64,000 nt of DNA from Phytoseiulus persimilis (taxonomy: Eukaryota > Arthropoda > Arachnida > Mesostigmata > Phytoseiidae): positions 25,482,001 through 25,546,000 of the forward strand of contig CM075101.1 of assembly GCA_037576195.1 (NCBI GenBank). The letters are read 5' to 3'. The notes under the pieces are model-generated. The model ran no database searches, was not told the origin of the DNA, and saw only the letters and a list, made by a program, of their open reading frames with translations. Of the stretch, positions 35,803 through 48,185 are shown piece after piece (position 1 is the stretch's first letter; the number at the start of each line of letters is the position of its first letter). The translations under genes and the position numbers were made by a program.

Positions 35803-37883
35803 ATGCTTGGGCAGACCAAGGAAGATCCGCCATCCAACGTAACTGAGGATGACCGATCATTGTCTACGGTGAGTGCACTATGGGAGAACCGATTCGAACA
35901 TCCTTGTCAGTGCCGCGTCTGCCTCTATTCCACATTTCTCTGAAGTCTTGATATCTGAATCCCGTTCGTTGCCGTTGGGGAAGCTTCAGAAGTCCAAATA
36001 GACATTTGTCATCAATGATTGTGGATCAGGCTGCTCGGGCCTTAGACTGAATAGGGAACGTTCTGGGATCGCATGAAACTCTGACCACTTCGAGTGATCG
36101 GGATTCTCTCAGATTCACTTTGTTTGTAGCAGCCTGGACCATCGGCATCAACATCACGATCAAAAAGGTTTGTCCATAGTGAGAGAATATTGCCCGAGGA
36201 CGATTCGGGAATTTCGAAACTCCCTCATCCGTTCATTCGTCCCGGCAGCGGGAGGAAGTTCTTTCGGGAGTCCTTCCACACTATGACCACCATCGAGGAT
36301 GATTCCGATCCAAAATCGAACAGCGACTCGGAGTCATCCCATGATGCCCCGGACAGCAGCACCAGTACTAAGAATAGTCGGCCGAAAAAACTCAAGGTAG
36401 CCTATTAGACTGGTTGGACCCCTGCATGGGCGGCTCCCAAATCAAAACATCGGAGGTTACCACTGCTTCCTGATTTCAGAAAGCATCCGAGCTACTCGAC
36501 GAAAGTAGTCAGAAAGATAGCACAGATGACGAGGTTTTAGCCGACATGGTCATAGCACTTCAGGTTCGCTTTCGGAGATTTAGCAAGTACTCAACGTTTG
36601 AATTCAAATGAGATCGTCTTCATCTGAGATTCACTCGATTTCGATCTTAGGTAAAACTACATTCCGCGCGGAGCGATCTGGTTTTTGTTCAAGGCAAGCA
36701 GAAAATGCTGCTTCGAAATCTTCACCTCGAGGTTAGTTGATTCCATTCTCGTTCACTCGGAACCCGAACGGCGGGAGAAGAAGCCTCGACGGAATACGAG
36801 CGTTACCCGACCCAGTCGCTCCAGATCTCCCTGAGGCCTGCATGAGCGCAAAAAATATTCCCTCCATCTCCGTTCCAGATGGAGAAGCTTCAGAAAACCG
36901 TTCGAGAACTTCAATTCGCCGTGGTGACTAAGGGTCTCAGCTACATCGACGAAGAGACCTACAAGGAGCGCGTGGCCCAGTTGGAAGCGAAGATCGCGGA
37001 GTGGTCTATGAGGTAATTGGATGAGCTCAAGTTCAACAGCATTGTATCATCATATGTTCCATTGTACCTCGTTTCCGAGTCCGCAGATTGTTTCCCGGAG
37101 CAACATCGGTCTCTACACATTCTCATATTCTGAACTTTCCAAAAGATGCAACTACCTCAACGCTCAGCTTACCGTGGCCAATGATACTCTGGTGGAGCTG
37201 AATGAGAGAGTCCAGTTGCAAGAGTTCGAGCACGAGGACATTGTTCGACAGAGGGACGAAATCATCGCTGTCCTCAAGGTGGGCCAAACGCCGGAATGAT
37301 TGTCAATATGTTTTTGGGACAGGGAGCATGATCAACAATCAGGGTTTGCAATTTCAGCGCCAATTAGAGATGAAGAGCATCGAAGTTGAAGTTCTGCGTC
37401 AGATTAGCTGTTCAGTGAGTCCCATTGATGAGACACATCCTCCGCTTAAGAGAGCCCATTCCGACGTCAGCAGGTACAGTTAATTCTCCGGGAAGGTTAT
37501 TTCTCGTCGCGAGCTCCGTTCTCAATTATAGAACTTTCTCCACTCAAGGAGTGCCACGGACGCTCGATGTACTCCGCCCCCACAACCTCGGACTCCTCAA
37601 CACCAGCGAAGAAAGGTGAGCAGACGACCGCCGAAACTTCGGAGCCGTGATTGTGTCGATTATGGAATTTTCTCCGGTATCCCCGGCGACGGTAACCTTA
37701 AACCGGTTACGATTCCGATAGGTTCTACGGATGCCAGGCCTAGTCTCCAGAATACTGTCACCCCACAAGAGGAAACAGCGCCCGACGTCGAATGGTACTG
37801 CTTCCGTTTCGTCTCCGCAACTTTCGCCGAATCGAACTTGTTTATCATCCGTGGGAACGTCATCCGAGAGAGGTCTGGACTGA
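35803..37883 (+). CDS. Coiled-coil protein, 354 aa, nine exons
   Basis: Exons 35803-35868, 36133-36396, 36480-36563, 36651-36731, 36879-37012, 37146-37278, 37358-37414, 37532-37615, 37722-37883. All junctions are GT-AG, phases agree and the stop is TGA at 37881. Residues 1-110 are Ser/Asp-rich and probably disordered (DDSDPKSNSDSESSHD). Residues about 130-285 are a long charged helix region typical of a coiled coil (MEKLQKTVRELQF, VAQLEAKIAEW, VELNERVQLQEFEHEDIVR, RQLEMKSIEVEVLRQ). The tail is Pro- and basic-rich (TPPPQPRTPQ, SPHKRKQRP). I do not recognise the family. It may be a scaffold or cytoskeletal/endosomal adaptor, but that is only suggested by its architecture. A second donor at 37474 could give a different C-terminus. 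Confidence 0.75.
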
Positions 37884-40800
37884 GCGAGACAATGGAACTC
37901 TTCAAGTGATCAAAACCCCAGGCTGACTCCAGGAGCAATGATATAGATATATCGACTGCGACGGGTCAGAGCGGGCTTCGGGAAACGGCTCGAGAAAATC
38001 ACTCAGATTCCTGATCAATTATTCGAAAAGTTTCAACAACAGTTATCATTCTTACGCTGAATAACTTTTCCTCGACCGCGGCTGCGCGAACGTGATCACA
38101 GGAACGATTTCCGAGGTTTTATGAAACATTGTAAGCGATAATCAGCCGAATATTATCAACCGTACATATACAATATTTGTTGCACTAATCAGTGGAAGGT
38201 GAGAACGATGAATTTCTGCTGGCTAGTGATTCATCATTCCAGATATTTCTCCGAAGAGAATAGCGAGAGCAAAACTCGGAGATCCTGCAATTGATGTTAT
38301 GCAATTTTAAGGATGTACACTGTTTAGCAAGATCGTATGAGACCCATTCATCGAGCTGAGAACGTCAGGCTGTGACTTTCCAATAGTATAGATCGGACTA
38401 CCGAATGATGAGCAGGAATAATCCTGACCTTAACTTGGCTAGTTGCTAGAGATATTCGAGGCTGCCGAGCTTCTCAAGGCAGCTCGGGTGAGCGATCAAG
38501 ATCGAGTTGTGATTCCCAAATGCGACAAGCACAGTGATACGAGAAGTCTATTAGCGCCGAATTTCTTGGCCCCTTCCAAGCTGAACCATGCACGCGTTAG
38601 CGCAATCAGAGGTGAGCACTCCGAAACGGGCAAGCACCCACCTGGACGGTATTTTGAGCATTTTCCCAAGCAGCGCCTAGATGACGATACGGATCGCGTC
38701 ACTTATTTTTGAGGAATCAAAGAGGGATACCGAGGAACCAATCAATAGGCTATCGTGGATATGCACGCATCGCATCGCACGGTTATGTAGACCAAGCAGT
38801 GTGTTTCCCATTCTCTGCCGCCTTAAATGTCACCAGGAAAAGGAATCCTGCATTTGCCAAACCTATATTCAGTACGAAAAGACCGTCGACGAGACAGCTG
38901 CATTCAGAGGGCCGATTCGAGCCCGTATGCTGATTCCGCAAGCGGATGACATCTCGCCCTGTGAAACAAAATGAATAGCGGAGATGGTTTCTCGTGGTGT
39001 AGGCGTTGACTGGGATGTGAACAGAAGGAACGGAACATGAAAGTTGGGATTCACTCCGGGAAACTACGGATTGATTATCCGATCTGTTGTCGTTACTCTA
39101 TTTACTCGAGGTTTCTGAAGCACTAGTGATTATGGCATTTTTCACAGGTAGCGAGAAAGCCTCAGCAAAATGTACCTTTCCATGTTACAATAAATGATCC
39201 TGTTGATCTCATCACCAGGCAAGACCCATCTGACAGAATTCGCACACTAGAGAATGGTCAATCGCAACTTCTAGCGATAACTAGGTGTTGCGCGAGTCGA
39301 TTTGGTGAATCCCGATTCTATCCCGACTGAACAACCACTCACGTGCTTCCCGGGGCTCGGGTTACCTGAGTCGTTCATCCGGAGAAGATCGTCGCGGGGA
39401 ACGCCATCCCTATATGCGAGTTCGGCAGAACGGGAGATAGTGAATTCACCCCGAAGTGACATCGCCAAACCAAATACTCATTCGATTGAGACGATGGTTC
39501 AGGGCTACGAATGTCACCCGCGGAGGACCATTCGAACAATTTGGAACTTCAATCCGAAGAAGGATCGCATCGGAACACTTGAACCAGTGGATGATAGAGG
39601 TGTTCGGCATGAATGAGAGAATATGGTTCGAGCCTCTTCCGGCTGACACTCCCGAGCTGCTCCCTCCAAGCCCTGGAGGTGGAGACAGGTGGGCTCCAAT
39701 GTCGGACACAGCTAGACCGGCGCTTTAGGAAACTTGGTTGTAGAGAAGAGGCGTCAGCTCACGGAGGCAGTGATCAGGGCAGTTGTAACCCATCGCAGAG
39801 ATTCCAAGCATCCTCTCCGAGCTGTGACCGGAGAACAATAAGCCTTGGCTACGGCATGTCCACCACAGAGTGCTCGGAGATAGACTGCGCAGCAATATGC
39901 TTCGAGCGATACGTTGCAGAAGCAGTGAAGCCGATCGACTTCACCGCGCAACTTATTATTCAGAAACCTTTACCACCCAACGGATGGACTTGGTATGGAG
40001 TGACCCGATGGTACCAGACTCAGATATACTGGTTCGGTCAGCGCAGAAAAATACAGTGTAAGGGGATTCGAGGGAAAATCAGTCGGATCGAGAAGTGGAT
40101 ACGATGAATGTGGAAATGAAGAGACGAAGTATAAACAAAACCTTGATAAAGGGATACGGCGCAGGCCATCGAGCATATTTCTCTTTCTCGTCGGGCTCGA
40201 TTTCAACACCTCATGTTTATTCGACGCTCGTCCTCTTAGACCACTCCGTGGCCGTTCTTCCAAAGTTGCTTACATGATACATTAATTTCCTGTTACAATT
40301 TACGTTTCGCTAATGCTTCTGTGCCTACTCTGTTCGTTCTGACAATATCTACAATCGTCGAAACTGTAGTTTCCGAAAATATAAGGTACGTCTATGAATT
40401 TATGATATATATACAGAATAAACAAACACACACAAAAGGCTGGTATTGTGGATGTCAGACGCTGAGATACACGAAACACTCAAATGCTAGTCCACCGTCC
40501 TGAATGAGTATACTCTCGAGTTGTTCGAGATACAGTCGGGGCAGCGCCCGAACTTCAGCTGCGATCACAACGATAACGGAATCATTCTGAATAGATGTAC
40601 ACAAATGATTATCCACCCAAAAGAAGTATCTCGAACGATCGGCCGAGCTGGGAAACTGGCCTCATATCTCATCCGCCTCTCTTCAGTACAAGCCCGCAAA
40701 CCCGACATTTGCTGTGTGGGGTATAAATCCAGGCACTGTGATCACCGAAAATCTAACAAGTAAGAGCTACTGATCAAATACTCTGGGGGAGTCATACATT

Positions 40801-41513
40801 CGTTCCTAATCCCTATCCCATCCGCGATGGAAAATGTGTGCGCAAAAGCCAAACACACCAGTCATGCAGTCTCTCCCGCCACGCTTTTTGACCGGGGAAA
40901 CACATCGATCTCGGTCGTGGGTCCATAGCAAGACCGATGCGACTGAGCTTTCAGACTGAGCAATCACATGAAATCAATCCAAGTCATATCGCTGCTTCAG
41001 ATTTCCGATCCGTGTTCCAAAATGTGAGCGTAACACGCAGTAACGACGGATTCCTGACTGAAAACCAGAGGGTATAACCATTGCATGGAATGTGCGTGCG
41101 CAAACCAAACAAAATGAGGCTGAGAACTACTTCGAACCTCTTCGAACGAAAATGAAAATCTGCTTCCCGCATTTGAGTCAACGAATAATAAGAAATGCGA
41201 AGCGATCCATTTGATTTCAATAAAAAGCAGAAAATATTGTTTTCGGGCATCCGACGATGCACTCGTCTCCGCTAAGACTCGATCGAGGCCGAATTGCACT
41301 AGTGCGCTCCAGGACTTGCGAGCGTGCTCGCAGCGGTGCCTGACAACGATTCATTGACTACACGGCATCCGTGGACTACCATTCCATACGCTGAACACGC
41401 AGTTCTCCATAAGTTCCACAATTTACCACTGAAGCTCACTATGTTTCCAGGGTCACATAACGATTGTAAAGCTGGATCGCATCAATTATCACGATCATCT
41501 TCTTTGGTTTACT
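37884..41513. other. Unresolved region, candidate plus-strand exons
   Basis: Plus-strand pieces with splice signals: 38451-38489 (EIFEAAELLKAAR then GTGAGC), 39149-39219 (VARKPQQNVPFHVTINDPVD, CACAG acceptor, possible GC donor), 39440-39690 (open in two frames) and 39870-40061 (ATG, then TYYSETFTTQRMDLVWSDP). They cannot be joined with confidence and no family is recognised. From about 40,300 to 41,500 nothing protein-like is seen. Confidence 0.3.
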
Positions 41514-44500
41514 CTAGAACATACTCGTGGGCCCTGCAGACCCTTGCTGCATCGGTTGCAGGACCGAATTCTGCTGGTTCTGAGGCCGCTCAACAAAACT
41601 GTCGGGATTGATGATACGAATCAATTCGTTCTCCGGGAGCATCGACATGGATTGCAGCTGACACTCCATCTGCTGGTTCAACACCGCCTGCAAAAAAAGC
41701 CGGCTCAGTCTGCGATACTTGGAGAATATTGATAAACGAATACGAGGGTCGTAATTGGAACTCTCGGGAAGGCTCCGAAACGTACCTGCTGCTGCTGCTG
41801 CTGCTGTTGTTGTTGTTGTTGTTGGGTCTGACCAATAATTTTCGGAGCTGTGTGATTCTGCTGCAGCGTTGCTTGGATCGCCTGATTCAGAGCACCGTTT
41901 GATTGAGATTTGGGGATGCTCATCGAAGTGTCCATGTTCATGTGGCCTTGGTCTTTATGTTGTTGCTGTTGCTGTTGTTGGGACATTTGTTCGACGACCT
42001 GCTGAGCGAAATTGGGCACGTTGCTCGTTGGCTGGGAAGTCACGCTCCCAGGGAAAGAGATTCCGTTCGAGGCAAGCAGCTGATTGGCTAATCCAACATT
42101 GCTGACCGATTGTGATTCTGTCACGGGGTTCGAGGGTACCACAAAATGCTGAATATCCATCTTCTGGCTCGGGGTTAAGTTCAAAGGAGGGGGGGTCATG
42201 TTCGAGAACCCAAGCTGGCGGAAGGCGTTGGCTTCGGGAAGACCGTTCTGGTGAGCTGGTAGGGAGCTCTGCGGTGATGAATTCCGCGCGCCCTGTTGTT
42301 GAATACCGTAGTTCTGCTGAGTTGCACCGGTTTCTAGCAGGCCCGCACCGTTGAGAACAGGCTGTGACAGGCCCATTTGGCTCGGGGGCGAGACGACATC
42401 CAATTGAACGATTTGGCTCGGAGCAGCCGCGATGGATTGCGGCGACGCGACCATCTGACCAGCCTGTACCGGGGATGCCACTTGTACCGATTGTTGCACA
42501 ACTTGTCCCGCGCAAGGAACATTCTGCGTAATGATCTGTCCCGAAGGTGTCATCACCGTCTGCGTCGTTATCGAGGAAACCTGTTGCACAAATTGCGGGT
42601 TCGACGATGCTGCTGCCGAGAGCGTGGCGTTGGGCGTGTCCACGTTCATTGGGATCTCGTTGCTCGGAGGTGTGCATTGGCAATCCATGGGCGTGACAGT
42701 CGAAGAGCCGAATCGGTTGTTGACGGCGGCCGCAACTGCGATTCGCGTGAAGACGTCGTCGTAGGAGCTCTGCTGAGAAGTGGCCTGCTGGCCGGCCTGG
42801 TTTTGATTCGCTAGTTGCGGGGGAGTCTGCGTCATGGATTGGCTAGGCTCCCCAGGGGAGGGGGCCAAACCGCTGTTCGGGGCGAAGGGTGAACTCTGCT
42901 GTTGAATACTTTGGAAACTCCCGTTGCCAAGCGAGCTGCTGGAAAACTGGCTATGCGGGGAACTGGAAGCATCTTGAGGCGAGAAAGCCGCGCCGACAGT
43001 TGCGTTGCCCTGGACGGGCGCGATTGGCGTGGAGCTCATCCGTGCAAACGACTGGAACTGAGATTGCATTGGTGAACTCCTGAGTTGACTTTGCTGTCCG
43101 AAGTTCTGATCGGCACTAAAGCACGTGGCTTCAGGTGAACCTTGGTTCTGACCCACGGCTGGCGCGAAAGACTGCTGCGGCTGCTGCATCAGGGAATTTC
43201 CAAAGACTCCATTGGATTGGAAAGGCTCCATAAAGCCGTTCCGCATCTCAGTTTGGTTAAGTTGGGACTGAGTGGTGGTTGCTCCTTCAGCTGGGGAGAG
43301 ATTCGTTGGATGAGAAACTGGCGAAGAACGCATCATCTGCGTCGCCTGCTCGGCGCTCATTTGTTGTTGCTGTTGTTGCTGTGTCTGTTGCGCCTGCTCG
43401 CCGTCTTGATCTGAGAGGAAGACTTTCTGCTTCTTCATCAGGACGTCGTCATTGGCATCCGCCATGTTTTGCGCGCTCGCAGCCAATGAAGTCGCGATAT
43501 GTTGTATCGCGGCTTGATCGGTCGCGGACATTGGCTGTTTCGTGTCAGCCCAGACGACCTGAAAGGAATCAGTGGGAGGCTGAACGCGGACGATCTCGAA
43601 CAAACCCAGAGGGAGCTCTTCGGGAGCGGTCGAGCGACTGAGTACGGAAGACAAGAAGGAGCACGGGCAAGTCAGCTTCGACGCGAGAAACGAAACCCAA
43701 TCTAACCTGTATGTCCGTGGTGTTCTGTGCCGGTCGAGTATTCCAGTTGGCAGCAGGGGCGGCAGGAGAACAGGCGTTTTGCGTTTGGTTTTGGGGAACT
43801 CCGCCTTGGAGTTGGCTGGTCGCGGCGAGCATCGGATCTTCCAGAACTGCAACTACGGGTTCCGGTGAGGACTCGAGAATTCTCTTGTCTGGAACAGATC
43901 GAGCACGTCAACTGATGTGAATCATCTACGTGGATAGTGGAGATACGCGTGTTCGTGTGAAATAAAGCGAGGATAACAGTAGGTGTACATCTGGTGTGAG
44001 CGCATTGTTGCATTCGATTCGGCGCTTACCAGGCGGTTTGAGATCCTGGTCTGAGATCTTTCGTTTAATGCCATTATCGGATCCGATGAGGGTTTCTGTG
44101 GCGCTCTCGAAGCCTTCGAACGTCTTGCTCGCTTGATCCTTGGTCTGCGCTGCCTGCGCAGCAGCTTGGTTGACAGCGTTCTGAACAGCAACTGGATGAC
44201 CGCTTGTGTTTCCGGCTATAAGATCCAACACAGCCTGAGCCTGTGGGGAAGCTGTGGGAACGACAACAAACTGTATAGTCGCTTGAGAGCTGGGGCCCGT
44301 CGAGGCTGGCGACACCGACGTGGACGTGGAGGTTCCTGAGAGAACGGGAATCTGGATTAAGGTTTTAGGAGCTTGAGGGGCTTGAGTACAGAGCGTTGTT
44401 CCCGTTGATTTCGATTGCGTTTCTGCAATGGAAGTGCAACAGTTCATGTGGATGTCCGCCCGATTCCTGACAGAATTCCCTCCTATCAGGAGCCATGGAA

Positions 44501-47500
44501 CGGCGTCGGAGCAGCAGGGCTTCGAGCACCGGCTGCAGCCTCCGAGCGCTCCTGCTCGCTCATTCACTTACCATTGCTCTGGTTTGTCGAGGGAGGAGCT
44601 GACTGCTGTGATGATTGCAGATGATTCGTTTGGCCACAGTCGCAATGTCGGGGCAGGTATGTGAAGTTTGAGGGATCCGAAAATCGGCCCCCACTGACAA
44701 CTAAAAGCTCCACGTTGACGGGTTGAGTTATATTGTCTCGATGGTAAGAAGGTACTGGACAGATGATATGGGTCTGTAAATGAATGAATCCAACCCTAGT
44801 TGTACATCAAGGCAGCAATGTGAGCTTTCGATCGATGTGCAAATGACGAAGTTCACGTACTGTTTGCAAAAATTCTTTCTCGGGTACGACTTGACTCTGC
44901 CAACAAATGCGGCCATCCACAACCTGAAAACGCCAAAGGTCGAAAGGTGTTGAGACAAATTCAGTCTCGTATGAAGGCCCTGAATTCGAGAATTGGAAAT
45001 TTGAGAAACCCTTCCAAGCGGCCAAGATGAGCACACATTCACCTCGCGAAAAATAACTTTTGTGTCCTTCAAGAAGTTTTTCCCGACAATGAAGAGCTCG
45101 GTCTGCGCTGAGCTCTCTCCGCAGGTGATCGCTTTCAACGACTTCTTACTGATTTCAGGAGCACCCGGCGGTTGCGCTGTCAGGAGAGGAATTAGTTGGT
45201 TGATGCTCATGAATCAGAACAATATACGAGTGAGATTCTCATGACGGATGAAGAGTGTAACTAGAATGTGCGAACTCACTGCAGAGGATGGGAGCTGAAG
45301 CGGCTTGAAGCGAGAGCCCGTTTTGTGAAATGAAACGGAACACCAGCCGGCACTTGGTGCTGCGCTTCTTGCTGGAATAGAGAGACGGGAACTTTGATTA
45401 CTTGAAACTTTGGAAACTCCGTCGCGGCGAGTTCGGGAGAGTCTCTGGAGAGATTCTGATTTGGCAATAGTTTCTGCACAAAAAGGCAAGATTGAGGCGT
45501 GTATGAGAAATATAACATCGAATGAGTAATAGAGACGAACCTTGAGTTGACATTGTCCGGGAATTGATTTGGCGCGAGAGGTCCATATCGAATGAGACGC
45601 TTCTCGACGTCTACGTTCCGTTCCTGTGGGTGAATAGCTTCTTGAGTGAACATTCATGCCTCATCATCATCGATCCCACGACTCGAAGCATGGAAATATG
45701 GAAGCAACGTTACCTTGAGGATCCCCACACAATCCACGGAGACTTCCCTGCTCGAAGTTCCAGCGTTTGCAACTTGTTGCGGCGGGACCATAATTTGTAT
45801 CGCCGTCGTGCCCTCGATGCGCATTTCTTCGCAAGGAGTGGAATTTTTACCACATACCTGTCAAGTTCCCAAAGCAATTAGAATCAATCGTCTCCTTTCG
45901 TAATTCATCGAAACATCGAGCCATCTGTTGCATAACCTACTTTGCTAGCTTGATAGAACATGTGTGGTACGGGGCGGCCTTGATCGGTGCCGATGAAGAC
46001 GAGTAGTCTGCCGCCTTGATCGGCGCCCGTCAACTGAAAAACGTTGAAATTGCCTTAAACCGTCGCATGGTCTGTCGAAGGATCCTGACGAGGCTATCCG
46101 AGTGAATCGGTCCGCATTGGAATCCTGAGTTAGGCTCACCTTCACGGTCGGGAAGGAATTCCCAGTTCTGTCTTTGACGGCTCCTCGGCTCCCTTCCGTG
46201 AGATACCTGGACGAAAAAAAATCCGATTGAGGAAGGGGGATCATGTTCCGAAATCCTAGTTCGCAGTGGATGTAACTGCAGGAACATATCCAAATAATGG
46301 CCATAGAGCATCACCTTGCGCGATGTTGCTCCTCGGGCTGGTGAACGATCTTGAGCTCCAAACCGCCCTTGAGCTTGTTGGGGTGCACCGTGTAGAGACT
46401 TATGGGTTCGTCGGCGTTGTTTGACTGTGCCAAGTGATACACGATAGACGAGCGGGAGGCAGCACCACCAGAATGCGACCCTTGTTTAGGGGTTGAGCCC
46501 TTATGCGTTCTCAGCGCTGCATGGCTCGCGTTCCGTTGCAGCTGTCTCTGACGATATCCGGCTCCTCCAGCCAGAACCTGGACCAGGAGATCAAATCTAA
46601 TGATCGGGAGTTTGGGTACCAAACATTCATGACTATATGCCAACGGCTGTGATGAGTCACCTTTCTCCTCGGTGCTCCTCGGACTCGATCTTGGTGTTGT
46701 TGGAGAAAAAGATTCAGAGTGCTCATTCGTGATCTCGGGCTGCTTCCACTGCTTGTTGAGGCGGCTAAGGTACAAACTTCCTCGACGGGGGTTGTGCCAT
46801 TTGCTTGCTGCTGCATGAGTGTTCTTAGCGCCGCTTGAAAGTTGAGGTCTCCGTTCGGCACGGTTCCTTCCTCGAGTGGGCCGAGACGGCGTTCGGAGAG
46901 TTCTGAGCCTAGCGTGGCCTCTTCGTTGTCCACGCTCAGCATGGAGACTGTAGCAGCCCCCTGACTCGAAACTGAGGAATAGTCCACAATGAGATATCAT
47001 GACACAAGAGAGTGTTTGTTGATGGATGAGCATCGTGGAGGTTCATCGGTGAGTCACCGCACCAACTCAAGAGCACACGTTCAGAGCACAACTCCAACCG
47101 GGAAATTTTCCGTGCTCGCTCTCCTCCTGAACGCGGGAGCGAGAGCGAGCGGGCGGGCGGTCTTGACTTCGGCCACTCTTTCATGTCTGCCTACCTGTTT
47201 GACTCTGCCTTGTGAGGCTCTCGTTACTCGAAGACCCACTCTCATCGACGTAGCCTGCTGCCGTTGAATCAGCAATAACATCAACCTGCAACAAGAATGA
47301 AAGTTCATTTCTGGCTGCACCACAATCGAGCGCTGCGATTAGCGAGAACCGATTGAGTTGACTCTTTGGGAGCGGTTCGAGCGAACTCTGAAGCTTGTAA
47401 GCTCGGAGCAGACTTTGAGCCGTATCGTTTCCCCATATATTATCAATCGCCTCTCCAGCTCGATGCGAGATCATTGGACGAGACGCAGGCAATCGGACGA

Positions 47501-48185
47501 GCCCGCACGCATACGGAGAGCCCGATAGGCGGCCAGTTTCGAGTGAAAAAATCAGCGCCCTTCACTGACGTTTACGCGTTTTCCTCCCGACTGCGCGTGA
47601 CATGAAGACCTTGAACTAAACTTTCGAGCTCGATCCCGCGACGGCGGGTGCCTACCTTTTCTTGAGGAGGCGGCGGCAGGCGGATCTGCTGATGGAACGT
47701 TTTGACTTTCTGGCTTTCTTCGGTCATTGTCATGTTCAATAGCTTCGACATCATGGTCGCTGGCTCCTGGGTCTCAGAGGGGCCGACCATGCCGTTGATG
47801 CCGTTCAAGTTCAACAGGGGCTTCGAGTTGCGCGACTGATCCATGCCGGGCATTGTTGACAAAGTGTCATAAGGTTCGTAGTGTTGGTGGAGGTAGCGCC
47901 CGTTGGGCATCGCAAGACCGAGAACCGTGGACGCTGAAAACAACGGACGGGGTTGGTTGGTTGGTTCAGGACGTGCACTGGAACGCGTTCGAACGGTGGC
48001 AAATAATTCTCCCCAGATAGGCTGTCGCGCTGAGCTCTGTACTCACCATCGCAGCTAGCGTCGATATGAGACGTCACACGGTATGAAGGCGTTGTGGAAC
48101 TCACCCCACCTCCTTCTTCGCCGGCGGGGCTTACGGATTGTTGATTTCTTTCCATGGTTTCGATGATTGAGGTTTTCAGAGTCAT
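41514..48185 (-). CDS. NFAT5: NFAT5 / TonEBP transcription factor, 1,493 aa, 17 coding exons
   Basis: Exons: 48185-48047, 47933-47656, 47285-47195, 46971-46661, 46577-46315, 46206-46140, 46033-45941, 45857-45714, 45623-45541, 45371-45280, 45176-45043, 44923-44861, 44773-44572, 44422-44030, 43888-43707, 43558-41786, 41687-41514. Every junction is GT-AG and phases agree; total 4,482 nt. The N-terminus is Ser/Glu-rich. The Rel-homology domain spans about residues 320-520 with the DNA-contact loop RARYLTEGSRGAVKDRT, the NFAT5 rather than calcineurin-NFAT form. The IPT/dimerisation domain follows (about 520-640: QPPGAPEISKKSL, LFIVGKNFLKDTKVIF, SDPSNFTYLP). A basic KRKISDQ stretch (about 775) may be nuclear targeting. 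Residues about 850-1,490 are Gln-rich, as in the animal NFAT5 activation domain, with three pure Gln runs. The family acts as a dimer on osmotic-response genes. Non-coding 5' exons may lie further upstream. Confidence 0.93.
41786..41825 (-). repeat. CAG/CAA tract encoding a Gln run in NFAT5
   Basis: On the coding strand about six CAA codons are followed by about seven CAG codons, ending directly at the exon's GTACGT donor. CAG runs are prone to length change, and this one abuts a splice site, so its length could affect both protein and splicing. Shorter mixed CAA/CAG runs occur near 41963-41983 and 43362-43382. Confidence 0.85.

Noticed and set aside
39870..40061. Possible ligand-gated ion channel exon (YYSETFTTQRMDLVW)
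   Set aside because: The resemblance to the Cys-loop receptor strand is weak and the flanking conserved cysteines and membrane segments are absent.
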